From an uncultured Bacteroidales bacterium (GTDB lineage Bacteria; Bacteroidota; Bacteroidia; Bacteroidales; F082), in the NCBI GenBank assembly GCA_937896505.1, contig CALBNP010000141.1, forward strand, positions 1 to 15,866: 15,866 nt of DNA, given 5' to 3'. Shown piece after piece: positions 8,154 to 15,125 of this stretch. The position numbers were made by a program, and so were the translations under genes. The notes beneath the pieces were generated by a model. The model was not told the origin of the DNA and made no database searches. It saw only the letters and a program-made list of their open reading frames with translations. How positions within the stretch are numbered: position 1 is the stretch's first letter; the number at the start of each line of letters is the position of its first letter.

Positions 8154-9170
8154 TTAATATTTTCCTTTTGTGGAAAGCAATCCGCAAGCAGCATCGATGT
8201 CTTGCCCGCGTGAAGCGCGGATGGTGGCGATGATGCCCTTGTTGTTCAAGGCATCGCGGAAGGCAGCCATGCTCATCTTGTCGGGACACTTCATCGGCAG
8301 GTTGGGGATGGTGTGGTAACAGATGAGGTTCATGCGGCAACGCAAACTACCTAACAGGCGGGCCAGTTCCTTGATGTGTTCGCCCGTGTCGTTCATGTCT
8401 TTGAAGACGATGTATTCGAACGAGAGGCGGCGTTGGCCGTGCCAGTCGTGTTGCTTCACCAAGTGGACGACTTCCTTGATAGGATAGACCTTTTCAATCG
8501 GCATGATTTTCAGTCGCTCGTCGTGGAACGGGCTGTGCATGCTGATGGCAAGGTTGCATTTCGACTCTTCGAGGAAGCGCTTCAGGTTAGGGATGATGCC
8601 GCAAGTTGAGACGGTGATGCGTGTCGGGCTCCATGCCAAGCCCCATTCGGCGGTGAGCACCTCTAAGGCACCCATCAGGTTGTCGTAGTTGTTGAGCGGC
8701 TCGCCCATGCCCATCACCACGATATTAGATAAAGTGTCGAATTCGGGCAGGCTGAACACTTGGTTGAGGATTTCGGCCACCGAGAGGTTCTTTTGGAAGC
8801 CTTGCTTACCTGTCGCGCAGAAGAGGCAGTCCATCTGGCAGCCCGCTTGGGTGGAGATGCACAGTGTGGCGCGTTCTTTCTCGGGAATGTAGGCCGACTC
8901 GATGCGATGTTCGCCAGCAGCGAAGAGGTATTTCTTCGTGCCGTCGGTCGAGTCTTGTTCGTTTAGTGGGGCTGTCATGCCGACTTCATAACGCTCAGAA
9001 AGCAACTCGCGCGACTTCTTGCTGAGGTTCGACATGTCGTCAATCGAAGCACAACGTTTCTTGTAAATCCAGTCAACAATCTGTTTTCCAGTGAATTTCG
9101 GTAAACCTAAGTCGTTGACAATTTCTTGCATTTCGGAGGGATTTTTTCCCAGTAAAACTTCTTTTTCCAT
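8154..9170 (-). CDS. rlmN: RlmN, 23S rRNA/tRNA adenine-C2 methyltransferase
   Basis: This 338-aa radical-SAM enzyme methylates A2503 of 23S rRNA and A37 of some tRNAs. The 4Fe-4S cluster motif CxxxCxxC is at Cys111, Cys115 and Cys118, in QAGCQMDCLFCATG. The two mechanistic cysteines correspond to Cys104 (in TLCISTQ) and Cys329 (in DAACG). A GEPL SAM-binding motif is present. The N-terminus MEKEVLLG matches my memory of Bacteroidetes orthologues, so ATG 9170 is favoured although the -7 element lies only four bases upstream. That placing implies a leaderless mRNA. The gene is divergent from the toxin-antitoxin pair and lies upstream of dpp7 on the same strand. Confidence 0.95.
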   Translation of the reverse strand: MEKEVLLGKNPSEMQEIVNDLGLPKFTGKQIVDWIYKKRCASIDDMSNLSKKSRELLSERYEVGMTAPLNEQDSTDGTKKYLFAAGEHRIESAYIPEKERATLCISTQAGCQMDCLFCATGKQGFQKNLSVAEILNQVFSLPEFDTLSNIVVMGMGEPLNNYDNLMGALEVLTAEWGLAWSPTRITVSTCGIIPNLKRFLEESKCNLAISMHSPFHDERLKIMPIEKVYPIKEVVHLVKQHDWHGQRRLSFEYIVFKDMNDTGEHIKELARLLGSLRCRMNLICYHTIPNLPMKCPDKMSMAAFRDALNNKGIIATIRASRGQDIDAACGLLSTKGKY

Positions 9171-9174
9171 GCTG

Positions 9175-9182
9175 CAAAAGTA
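9175..9182 (-). promoter_or_regulatory. -7 promoter element of rlmN (TACTTTTG)
   Basis: On the minus strand TACTTTTG is followed by CAGC and then the rlmN ATG. The predicted transcription start falls at or within the start codon. The same TACTTTTGC(A/G)GCATG arrangement recurs at 10095-10109. Confidence 0.6.
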
Positions 9183-9334
9183 CTAATTTATAGGGATTTT
9201 TCGTCGTTTTGTTGAAAATTCGCCGTAATGCGAACAACATCGTAACGAGAATTATAGCGCATAGCAACCTTTCAACGATATCCAAATCAGTACTTGTTAA
9301 CATGAAAAATCTGTAATCATGAAAAGTATCCATC

Positions 9335-9364
9335 CTTGCACATAGAATAATTTACTTATCTTTG
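9335..9364 (+). promoter_or_regulatory. Promoter of the toxin-antitoxin operon
   Basis: CTTG at 9335-9338, an 18-bp spacer and TATCTTTG at 9357-9364, ending 23 bp before the antitoxin ATG at 9388. The spacing and sequence match the tRNA-Cys promoter. Confidence 0.65.
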
Positions 9365-9387
9365 CCGCTTGAAAGGAGAAAACGATT

Positions 9388-9603
9388 ATGGCAACAATTA
9401 CAATTCAGTATGATGCACGTAATTCAAGTGCTAAACGTTTGTTGGAATTTCTGCGGACTCTCAGTTTTATTAAAATCAAAGAAGACTCAGCTAATGAAGA
9501 ACCTCAATACGACCCTGAATTTGTCAAGAAGATAAATGAAGGAAGAAAAGAGTTTGAGGAAGGCAAATGCAAGGTGATAAATACTGAAGATTTGTGGAAA
9601 TGA
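9388..9603 (+). CDS. Antitoxin of YoeB-like pair
   Basis: This 71-aa acidic protein has a predicted beta-strand start (ATITIQYDARN) that fits a small DNA-binding/dimerisation element. A charged helix and tail rich in Glu and Lys (DPEFVKKINEGRKEFEEGK) follow, which would wrap the toxin. It resembles the short antitoxins found with RelE/YoeB toxins in Bacteroidetes. I rely mainly on its position, since its TGA overlaps the toxin ATG by ATGA. The antitoxin would neutralise the toxin and, with it, repress the promoter at 9335-9364. Confidence 0.75.
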   Translation: MATITIQYDARNSSAKRLLEFLRTLSFIKIKEDSANEEPQYDPEFVKKINEGRKEFEEGKCKVINTEDLWK

Positions 9604-9878
9604 CTTACAGTATAGCTTATTCATCAAGGGCGCAGAAAGACATTGCATGGTGGAAGAAAAATGGTAGTGAACAGACGAAGCGTAAGATTTCCACCTTGCT
9701 GAAAGAACTTGAGACCCATCCCGAAACAGGAACGGGAAAACCAAAACAACTAAAAGGAGACTTGTTGGGATGTTGGTCAAGACGAATCAACGACAAGGAC
9801 AGGCTCGTGTATGAAATCAGGAATGAATGTGTTGTGGTGCTTGTCCTATCTATGAAAGGCCACTACAATGACAAGTGA
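9600..9878 (+). CDS. yoeB: YoeB-like ribosome-dependent mRNA endonuclease toxin
   Basis: This 92-aa toxin belongs to the Txe/YoeB branch of the RelE fold, which cleaves mRNA in the ribosomal A site. The family signature is clear: THPETGTGKPKQLKG, then WSRRINDKDRLVYEI, then KGHY. Alignment by eye with E. coli YoeB gives Arg68 for Arg65, His88 for His83 and Tyr89 for Tyr84. The position of catalytic Glu46 (GKPEPL in E. coli) is Lys49 (GKPKQL) here, so activity may be altered or the catalysis may differ in this subgroup. The ATG at 9600 overlaps the antitoxin stop. A GTG two codons earlier is less likely. Confidence 0.9.
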   Translation: MTYSIAYSSRAQKDIAWWKKNGSEQTKRKISTLLKELETHPETGTGKPKQLKGDLLGCWSRRINDKDRLVYEIRNECVVVLVLSMKGHYNDK

Positions 9879-9892
9879 TGACGCATTTACGC

Positions 9893-9920
9893 AAAAAAAG
9901 CTCCGGAAAGGAGCTTTTTT
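9893..9920. terminator. Bidirectional intrinsic terminator
   Basis: An A-run and GCTCC arm, a GGAA loop and a GGAGC arm with a T-run form a perfect stem that reads as a terminator on either strand. It ends the toxin-antitoxin operon from the left and the tRNA-Thr transcript from the right. Confidence 0.85.
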
Positions 9921-9938
9921 GTTGTTTCCAAATTAAAG

Positions 9939-10011
<73 letters not shown>

Positions 10012-10026
10012 TTGCATTTGAGGCTG

Positions 10027-10034
10027 CAAAAATA
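10027..10034 (-). promoter_or_regulatory. -7 promoter element of tRNA-Thr (TATTTTTG)
   Basis: On the minus strand TATTTTTG lies 15 bp before the tRNA 5' end, the expected distance for a short leader. No -33 element is clear. Confidence 0.6.
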
Positions 10035-10047
10035 GACAAAAAGGCGA

Positions 10048-10055
10048 TACATTTG
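10048..10055 (+). promoter_or_regulatory. Alternative -7 element upstream of the HYC/CC gene (TACATTTG)
   Basis: TACATTTG fits TAnnTTTG and would give a leader of about 45 nt to the ATG at 10107. It competes with the nearer element at 10095-10102. Confidence 0.35.
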
Positions 10056-10094
10056 TCGTTTTATCTAAAAAATGTGTTTTCACGATTTTTTGAT

Positions 10095-10102
10095 TACTTT
10101 TG
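10095..10102 (+). promoter_or_regulatory. -7 promoter element of the HYC/CC gene (TACTTTTG)
   Basis: TACTTTTG is followed by CGGC and the ATG at 10107. As at rlmN, this places the predicted transcription start at the start codon (leaderless). Confidence 0.45.
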
Positions 10103-10106
10103 CGGC

Positions 10107-10577
10107 ATGAAATCGCACTTGCTGAAAATCGGTTCCTTGTTGATGGCGCTCATGGTGCTCTTTGTCTCGATAGGCTGGAATGTCAACTTCCACTATTGTA
10201 CCGATGAAAATCATTTGATGAGCAGCTTTGGCGATGCTTCGCAGCTTTGTGAGCATTGCCACCACCATCACCATCACGCGATGAATGCTGCCGAGTTCGC
10301 CGAGCATAATAAAGTGGTGCATTTTGGCGACAAATGCTGTTGCGAAGATTTCGACAGCCTTATCGGTTTCACCGACAATTACACGTTTTCGCCCGTAAAA
10401 CAGTTGATTGTTTTCTTCCAAGTTGTCGCCCATTTTACTCCTGAATTTTCTATCGTTGAAAATATTGACAATCAATGTTTAATCAATTTTTCACATAGAA
10501 AAATTCCAATTTTCAAGTCGGCACGACAAACACTGACTTATTTCTCGCAACTCAAGCTTAATCCGTTGGTTTATTGA
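10107..10577 (+). CDS. His/Cys-rich HYC_CC-type envelope protein
   Basis: This 156-aa protein has a single N-terminal hydrophobic segment (about residues 8-25), so it is exported or anchored. It then has three clustered metal-ligand motifs: HYC at 29-31, CEHC followed by six histidines at 48-57, and KCCCED at 76-81. The HYC and CC landmarks fit the small Bacteroidetes family known as HYC_CC_PP, whose members often precede a TonB-dependent receptor, as here. The C-terminal proline pair of that family is not evident. A soft-metal-binding role (Zn, Cu, Ni or Co) is inferred, not shown. The open frame extends back to 9945, but that would cross the tRNA and its promoter. The second Met (10143) would be the start if a leader is needed. 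Confidence 0.75.
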   Translation: MKSHLLKIGSLLMALMVLFVSIGWNVNFHYCTDENHLMSSFGDASQLCEHCHHHHHHAMNAAEFAEHNKVVHFGDKCCCEDFDSLIGFTDNYTFSPVKQLIVFFQVVAHFTPEFSIVENIDNQCLINFSHRKIPIFKSARQTLTYFSQLKLNPLVY

Positions 10578-10580
10578 AGG

Positions 10581-10606
10581 CTATTCTGGTTCACAAAACA
10601 GAATAG
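10581..10606. terminator. Hairpin after the HYC/CC gene, without a T-run
   Basis: CTATTCTG and CAGAATAG form a perfect 8-bp stem with a 10-nt loop, starting 3 bp after the stop codon. No T-run follows, so it is more likely an attenuator or RNA-stability hairpin than a strong terminator. Confidence 0.4.
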
Positions 10607-10626
10607 AATGAAGGCGTGTTGTTTCG

Positions 10627-10772
10627 GCTCCCCTTCGGCTTCGCTCAGGGAGCAGCTCAGCATCCCACAAAGTCCCTAAGTCAAATATCAAAAAGTCAAT
10701 GCTTCGGCTCCGCTCAGCATCCCACAAAGTCAAAATGTCCCCTAGTCCCTAAGTCTAAAAGTCCCTAAGTCC
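10627..10772. repeat. Repeat-filled spacer before the TonB receptor
   Basis: The spacer contains a 20-nt direct repeat GCTCAGCATCCCACAAAGTC at 10655-10674 and 10712-10731. It also has three copies of AGTCCCTAAGTC (10671, 10745 and 10761) and a GCTCCC/GGGAGC inverted repeat (10627-10653). No coding region is seen, and no TAnnTTTG element lies near the receptor ATG. The receptor therefore probably depends on read-through from the upstream promoter. Confidence 0.7.
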
Positions 10773-10813
10773 CCCAGTCAAAAAAAGTCAAATCATCAAT
10801 AAATCAACAAACA

Positions 10814-13069
10814 ATGAAAATCAATAAAATAATTCTTATATCATTTTTGATGGTGTTTGCCAAAGGTGTTTCAGCGCAACATCATCATCACGACCATGAA
10901 GGTCACGAACACATCGAAGGCACCGTTTATGAAGAAATTGACGGCAAGAAAGTGCCGCTGCCGGGTGTCAATGTGTATTGGAAAATCGTCAACGAAGGCA
11001 CGGTGACCGATGCCAACGGACATTATGAGATTTGTGTCCACGAGAAGATTCATTGCCTTGTCTTCAGCTGTGTTTCTTACGAGAACGACACCGTCCACCA
11101 CATGGATCATGGCATGCATTACGACCATGTCTTTGCTGGCGAACACATGCTGAGCGAGGTTGAGATAGCGGCCCGCCGTCAGGCGCAATTTGTCTCTATT
11201 CTTGACCCACATGCCGTGCAGCAAATTACGGGCGAGGCTTTGCGCCGCTGCGCCTGCTGCAGCTTGGCCGAGAGTTTCGAGACCAACGCCTCTGTGGATG
11301 TGGCTTATAGCGATGCTGTCACTGGTGCCAAGCAGATTGAGTTGCTCGGCTTGAGTGGTATCTATACCCAAATGCTGGCCGAAAACATGCCAAACTTCCG
11401 CGGATTGGCTTCGGCCTTCGGCTTGGGCTATGTGCCTGGCACTTTTATGAATGGCATCCAGGTTTCGAAAGGAACTTCTTCTGTCAGAAATGGTTATGAA
11501 TCCATCAGCGGGCAAATCAACGTTGATTTCAAGGAACCGGAAGAGGGCAAGAGCGAGAAGGTTTTCGTCAACTTGTTTGGCAGCACGATGGGTATGGCTG
11601 AAGCTAATTTCAACACCTATTTCAAGACGGGAGAGAAGAGTGGCATTGCATTGCTGGGTCATGTCAACCATAATTTCATGAAGATGGATTCGAACCACGA
11701 CACCTTCCTCGACGACCCGATGGTGACGCAATACAACGTCTTTGCGCGCTACAATTATATGGGCGATGTCTTTACTTGCAAAATTGGCGGTAAGGCCTTG
11801 AAGGAAAACCGTCTGAGTGGCCAGATGGATTTCGACCCCGAAAAGCGCAGTAATATTGATTATGACGTTTATGGCATCGGCATCAACACGCAACGATATG
11901 AGGCTTTTGCCAAGACGGGCTTTATCTTCAGCCGTCCCGAAACTAGCCTCGGCATCCAGCAGCAGTTCACCTACCATAAGGTGGATTCCTATTTCGGTCG
12001 CACCGACTACAACGCCAAGCAGCTTTCGTATTACGCCAACGCTTTGTTCGACTCCTATATCTATAACGACCACCACAAGTATTCGGTTGGTGCAAGCTAT
12101 TCGTATGACAATTTCGATGAAAAGCTTGCCGATAGCGCCATGACTCGCATTGAGCATGTTCCAGGTGTCTTTGCCGAATATGTCTTCAACGACGAGTGCC
12201 ACTGGAGCGTGATTGGCGGTTTTCGCGCCGACTATAACAGTTATTACAAGAAGATGCTTTACACGCCCCGTCTGCATGTGCGTTTCAAGACCGAAAGCGA
12301 GTTGGCTTTGCGTCTTTCGGCGGGCAAGGGCTACCGTTCGCCTAATGTGCTGGCCGAAAATTCGACCTTGTTGGCCTCGTCGCGCCAGCTTATGTTCCTT
12401 GAAACGCCTAAGATGGAAGAGGCTTGGAACTATGGCATCAACTTGACGAAGCATTTCGACATTGGCGATAAGGAACTTGAGCTGATGGTGGATTTCTACC
12501 GCACCGATTTCGTCAACCAGATTGTGCTCGACCGCGATGCCGATGCGCATCAGATCCGCATTTATAACCTCAACGGGAAATCGTATTCCAACTGCGCCCA
12601 AATCGAAATGAACTACGAGCTGTTCAAGGATTTCGATGCTACCGTCGCTTTCCGTTTCAACGATGTGAAGATGACCATCGACGATACCTTGCGTGAGAAG
12701 CCTTTCGTGAACCGCTATAAGGGTTTGGTTTCGCTTTCGTATGCGCCAGGCACTTGGCAGTTCGACGTCACAACCCAACTGAATGGCGACAGCCGCGTGC
12801 CTTCGCTTTCGGGCAACGCCACGGCTGTGGAAAACGGCCAGGACATCCGTCGTTCGCCTTTCTATGTGATGCTTACTGCGCAAGTTACCAAGAAGTTGGG
12901 CGACCATTGGGAAGTGTATGTGGGTGGCGAGAACCTCACCAACTACAAGCAGGACAAGCCTATCATTGCAGCAAGTGAGCCTTTTGGCGAAGATTTCGAT
13001 GCCTCCATGGTCTGGGGTCCGTTGAGCGGCATTCGGGCTTATCTGGGGGTGAGGTTTCAGATAAAATGA
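10814..13069 (+). CDS. His-rich TonB-dependent outer-membrane receptor
   Basis: This 751-aa outer-membrane active transporter is energised by TonB-ExbBD. The signal peptide is cleaved after VSA (residue 21). The mature N-terminus begins QHHHHDHEGHEH, a likely metal-binding strand, and a second His-rich stretch lies at about 95-112. A carboxypeptidase-regulatory-like beta domain (about 36-115) is followed by the plug (about 125-240) and a 22-strand-type barrel ending in an aromatic-containing strand (GVRFQIK). The plug opens with a CACC motif (Cys146, 148, 149) and SLAESFETNASVDV, a combination I recall from receptors paired with HYC_CC proteins. Metal or metallophore import is inferred from the histidines and the neighbour. 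The substrate is not known. Confidence 0.85.
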   Translation: MKINKIILISFLMVFAKGVSAQHHHHDHEGHEHIEGTVYEEIDGKKVPLPGVNVYWKIVNEGTVTDANGHYEICVHEKIHCLVFSCVSYENDTVHHMDHGMHYDHVFAGEHMLSEVEIAARRQAQFVSILDPHAVQQITGEALRRCACCSLAESFETNASVDVAYSDAVTGAKQIELLGLSGIYTQMLAENMPNFRGLASAFGLGYVPGTFMNGIQVSKGTSSVRNGYESISGQINVDFKEPEEGKSEKVFVNLFGSTMGMAEANFNTYFKTGEKSGIALLGHVNHNFMKMDSNHDTFLDDPMVTQYNVFARYNYMGDVFTCKIGGKALKENRLSGQMDFDPEKRSNIDYDVYGIGINTQRYEAFAKTGFIFSRPETSLGIQQQFTYHKVDSYFGRTDYNAKQLSYYANALFDSYIYNDHHKYSVGASYSYDNFDEKLADSAMTRIEHVPGVFAEYVFNDECHWSVIGGFRADYNSYYKKMLYTPRLHVRFKTESELALRLSAGKGYRSPNVLAENSTLLASSRQLMFLETPKMEEAWNYGINLTKHFDIGDKELELMVDFYRTDFVNQIVLDRDADAHQIRIYNLNGKSYSNCAQIEMNYELFKDFDATVAFRFNDVKMTIDDTLREKPFVNRYKGLVSLSYAPGTWQFDVTTQLNGDSRVPSLSGNATAVENGQDIRRSPFYVMLTAQVTKKLGDHWEVYVGGENLTNYKQDKPIIAASEPFGEDFDASMVWGPLSGIRAYLGVRFQIK

Positions 13070-13093
13070 TACCTTAGATTCTTTGAAAATGCT

Positions 13094-13101
13094 TATTTTT
13101 G
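13094..13101 (+). promoter_or_regulatory. -7 promoter element of the Sel1 lipoprotein gene (TATTTTTG)
   Basis: TATTTTTG is followed by CAGCC and a leader reaching the ATG at 13123. It shows that the gene is transcribed separately from the receptor. No clear -33 element is seen. Confidence 0.6.
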
Positions 13102-13122
13102 CAGCCTAAAAAATCAGTTATA

Positions 13123-14040
13123 ATGAAAAAGTTGGTTTTTCTTACGGCTATTGCTGCCATGATGGTGGCATGTGGCCAGAAAGGTAATGTTGAAACTCAA
13201 AATCAAGACACGATACCTCAGAAGGTGTTAGTTCCGTCGGGGGTGCCTACGGTTTCCGTTCCGAGTTTGGAACAGACGCCTGTTACTGTTGTTTCTAATC
13301 CTGTAGCACAAGGCAGAGATCCTAACGCTCCTGTATTGAGAATTGAAGAAGGCAAGCCTCTCGATTTGAGCCAATTGTTTGGCGGGCCAAAGAAGACGTT
13401 GGGTGAGGCCGCCACCGAAATGATCGATTCCATCCAGAAGATGGCTGAGAGTGGCAATGCCGACTTCGAGTATTTTTATGGTGCTTGCTTCAATGAAGGC
13501 TGGGGTGTGGATGTGGATTATGTGAAAGCCATGAAGTGGTATAGGAAGGCAGCCGAGAAAAATCAGAAGTTTTCGTATAATGCCATCGGTAATCTTTACC
13601 GCATGGGCAGTGGCGTGAAGGCCGACCCGAACCAGGCTTTCGATTGGTTCGAGAAAGGTGCTGATGTGAAAGACCCGCAAGCCATGCTTAATTTGGGCAA
13701 CTGCTACTATTTTGGCATGGGAGCTGAGAAAGACCTCGACCAAGCCGTGAAATGGTGGCAAGACGCTGCAGCTTATGGCAATGCCTTCGCTGAGGCCCAG
13801 TTAGGTGACTGCTATTTCTATGGTATGGGTGTTGAAAAGAATATCGACAAGGCTGTCGAACATCTAACCAAGGCTGCTGATGGGAATGTGCCTAGCGCAC
13901 AGTATCGTCTTGGTATTCTTTATTATGCCGGGCAAGGAGTGCAGCAAGACCTTGTCCACAGTGAACTGCTGATGAAGAAGGCCCGTGATGGCGGCATGAA
14001 GGAAGCCCAGGATTTTCTTGATAATCAGTTCAAGAAATAA
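13123..14040 (+). CDS. Sel1-repeat lipoprotein
   Basis: This 305-aa protein has a lipoprotein signal ending MMVAC (Cys17), then a low-complexity Gln/Val/Pro/Thr-rich linker to about residue 100. Four to five Sel1-like (TPR-type) helical repeats follow, with the recurring pattern A..LG..Y..G.GV..D...A..W...AA. One degenerate repeat starts near 113 and the best ones cover about 150-290. Sel1 proteins are scaffolds for protein-protein contacts, and the partner is unknown. ATG 13123 is chosen over a TTG at 13099 because the signal peptide and promoter position fit it. A terminator follows. Confidence 0.88.
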   Translation: MKKLVFLTAIAAMMVACGQKGNVETQNQDTIPQKVLVPSGVPTVSVPSLEQTPVTVVSNPVAQGRDPNAPVLRIEEGKPLDLSQLFGGPKKTLGEAATEMIDSIQKMAESGNADFEYFYGACFNEGWGVDVDYVKAMKWYRKAAEKNQKFSYNAIGNLYRMGSGVKADPNQAFDWFEKGADVKDPQAMLNLGNCYYFGMGAEKDLDQAVKWWQDAAAYGNAFAEAQLGDCYFYGMGVEKNIDKAVEHLTKAADGNVPSAQYRLGILYYAGQGVQQDLVHSELLMKKARDGGMKEAQDFLDNQFKK

Positions 14041-14042
14041 GA

Positions 14043-14068
14043 AAAAGCGGTACTTTCGTGCCGCTTTT
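14043..14068. terminator. Intrinsic terminator, Sel1 gene / small-protein genes
   Basis: AAAAGCGGTAC and GTGCCGCTTTT pair over 11 bp (one G-U) around a TTTC loop. With the flanking A and T runs it can serve both the plus-strand Sel1 gene and the minus-strand small-protein genes. Confidence 0.8.
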
Positions 14069-14107
14069 CTCTTTCTGCAACAGTAGATTGCATTGTTACG
14101 ATTATTC

Positions 14108-14365
14108 TCAACGTAACAGAAGCTTCGCAAATTTCTTATTCTTTCCGAAGAGATAAGCGCCGCCGAGGGCGGCCAGCAGCAGTGCTCCGTCGCCTACAGG
14201 TGTGTACCAGTCCTCGCCCGAGCCGTGGTAGCCAGGGTTGTTGATGTTGAACTCTTCGTTCTGGATACGTGGGTTGTCGATGTCCTCGTCGATGAGGAAG
14301 ATCTGTGCGTTGGAGACGGTTGCGAATGCAAGGATGAGCGATACGGTGGCGATTAACTTCTTCAT
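14108..14365 (-). CDS. Exported small membrane-anchored protein, paralogue A
   Basis: This 85-aa protein has a signal peptide MKKLIATVSLILAFATVSNA. It then has a mature part of only about 35 residues (IFLIDEDIDNPR..., GYHGSGEDWYTPVGDG), a hydrophobic segment LLLAALGGAYLF and a basic tail GKNKKFAKLLLR. It would be exported and anchored by its C-terminus. The PxGxG plus LLL..LGG.Y plus basic-tail order resembles short C-terminal sorting-type tails (such as PID-CTERM) in Bacteroidetes, but the function is unknown. The start is chosen at MKKL because the longer frame adds a non-conserved extension. No promoter is seen directly upstream, so it may depend on transcription from copies B and C. Confidence 0.8.
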   Translation of the reverse strand: MKKLIATVSLILAFATVSNAQIFLIDEDIDNPRIQNEEFNINNPGYHGSGEDWYTPVGDGALLLAALGGAYLFGKNKKFAKLLLR

Positions 14366-14388
14366 TTTGTCTGTCGGTTTTGTTATTC

Positions 14389-14410
14389 GTGACGCCTTGG
14401 GCAGCGTCAC
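14389..14410. promoter_or_regulatory. Hairpin between paralogues A and B
   Basis: GTGACGC and GCGTCAC are perfect 7-bp arms with an 8-nt loop. There is no T-run on either strand. It might stabilise or process a polycistronic A-B transcript. Confidence 0.35.
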
Positions 14411-14474
14411 ATTCGGTTATTGTTTGTTTTGTAGTGAGTTTTCCTGTACCTTGTCGATATATATGTGTGGAGGT

Positions 14475-14711
14475 TCATTTCTTCTTCTTCCCAAAGAGGT
14501 AGGCACCGCCGAGGGCGGCCAGCAGCAGCGCGCCGTCACCTACAGGCGTGTACCAGTCCTCGCCCGAGCCGTGGTAGCCAGGGTTGACGATGTTGAACTC
14601 CTCGTTCGGGTTTCTCGGGTTGTCGATTCCGTCGTCGATGAGGAAGACCTGCGCGTTTGACATGATGCTGAAGCTGAGGATGACGAGAAGGGTGGCTAAT
14701 ATCTTTTTCAT
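14475..14711 (-). CDS. Exported small membrane-anchored protein, paralogue B
   Basis: This 78-aa protein has the signal peptide MKKILATLLVILSFSIMSNA. The mature part follows the same scheme as A, with QVFLIDDGIDNPR, NPGYHGSGEDWYTPVGDG, LLLAALGGAYLFG and a KKKK end. From NPGYHGSGEDW to LFG it is identical to A, while the aspartate-rich N-terminal part varies. Its leader is A-rich with repeated ACAAA/AACGA units. A MITE-like element begins 51 bp upstream of the ATG, which could have separated it from an original promoter upstream. Near-matches to TAnnTTTG (TATTATTG) lie in the element's terminal repeat. Confidence 0.8.
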   Translation of the reverse strand: MKKILATLLVILSFSIMSNAQVFLIDDGIDNPRNPNEEFNIVNPGYHGSGEDWYTPVGDGALLLAALGGAYLFGKKKK

Positions 14712-14753
14712 TTTGTTTGTCGTTTTGTTTGTCATTTCGTTTTTCGTTTTGTT

Positions 14754-14761
14754 TTTCGTTT
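14754..14761. repeat. Left copy of putative 8-bp target-site duplication
   Basis: TTTCGTTT directly abuts the left end of the MITE-like element. The surrounding leader is low-complexity, so chance similarity cannot be excluded. Confidence 0.55.
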
Positions 14762-15069
14762 GGCAATAATATACAATTTGACCTATAGAGGTTTACCATA
14801 CATCGATAATGGTGTAAATCAAGCAGAATTAGCAGTTTGAGGTTCCCGCCGCGAGCGTCGGGAAATCGAAGATTACCTCACTTCGTGTCGGTGAATCGGA
14901 GATTTCGACGTAGTCAATGGAAATCGTGGGAGTTATCATAAGGGCGGCGGCGGGTGAGGTTCACACTAAGCTCTATAACAGGTCGCCGCCGCTCGTTCTA
15001 TTAATCCGCGGCATCCATTCCCGTCGCCAGACGGGAATCTCTATTTGGGCCTAAAAGTATATTATTGCC
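14762..15069. mobile_element. MITE-like element with terminal inverted repeats
   Basis: GGCAATAATATAC at 14762-14774 is the exact inverse of GTATATTATTGCC at 15057-15069. With a 2-nt gap the similarity continues inward for about 25 more bases (for example ATAGAG on both sides). An identical octamer TTTCGTTT flanks the ends. No protein is encoded. Inside are hairpins TTCCCG/CGGGAA (14843-14864), GCGGCGGCG/CGCCGCCGC (14944-14992) and ATTCCCGTC/GACGGGAAT (15017-15038). Removing the element and one octamer makes the B-to-C gene spacing 335 bp, close to the 367 bp between A and B. It would need a transposase encoded elsewhere. TSDs of 8 bp are typical of several families (for example ISL3, IS66, IS256, IS1595), and I do not assign one. 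Confidence 0.65.
15017..15038. repeat. Perfect 9-bp hairpin inside the MITE-like element
   Basis: ATTCCCGTC and GACGGGAAT pair perfectly around the GCCA loop. There is no adjacent T-run. It shares the TTCCCG core with another hairpin at 14843-14864. Confidence 0.7.
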
Positions 15070-15077
15070 TTTCGTTT
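15070..15077. repeat. Right copy of putative 8-bp target-site duplication
   Basis: TTTCGTTT directly after the right terminal repeat, identical to the octamer before the left end. Confidence 0.55.
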
Positions 15078-15125
15078 TTGTCTGTTGAGAGGTTTTCTGC
15101 ACTTTAAATAATTATATGTGGAGAT

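Larger units (their letters stand above)
9171..9387. other. Divergent intergenic region, rlmN / toxin-antitoxin
   Basis: About 217 bp hold the minus-strand rlmN promoter at the left end and the plus-strand toxin-antitoxin promoter at the right end. An 8-bp direct repeat CATGAAAA (9301-9308 and 9319-9326, 18 bp apart) lies upstream of the latter and might be a regulator site. No gene is seen in the middle. Confidence 0.5.

Noticed and set aside
9073..9333. Minus-strand open frame of 86 codons across the rlmN start
   Set aside because: It overlaps the rlmN N-terminus in another frame and the divergent promoter region; there is no supporting feature.
10871..12907. Long minus-strand open frame (678 codons) opposite the TonB receptor
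   Set aside because: It lies wholly antisense to a clearly recognisable receptor, has His/Val-rich composition typical of a complementary-frame shadow and has no promoter or family features.
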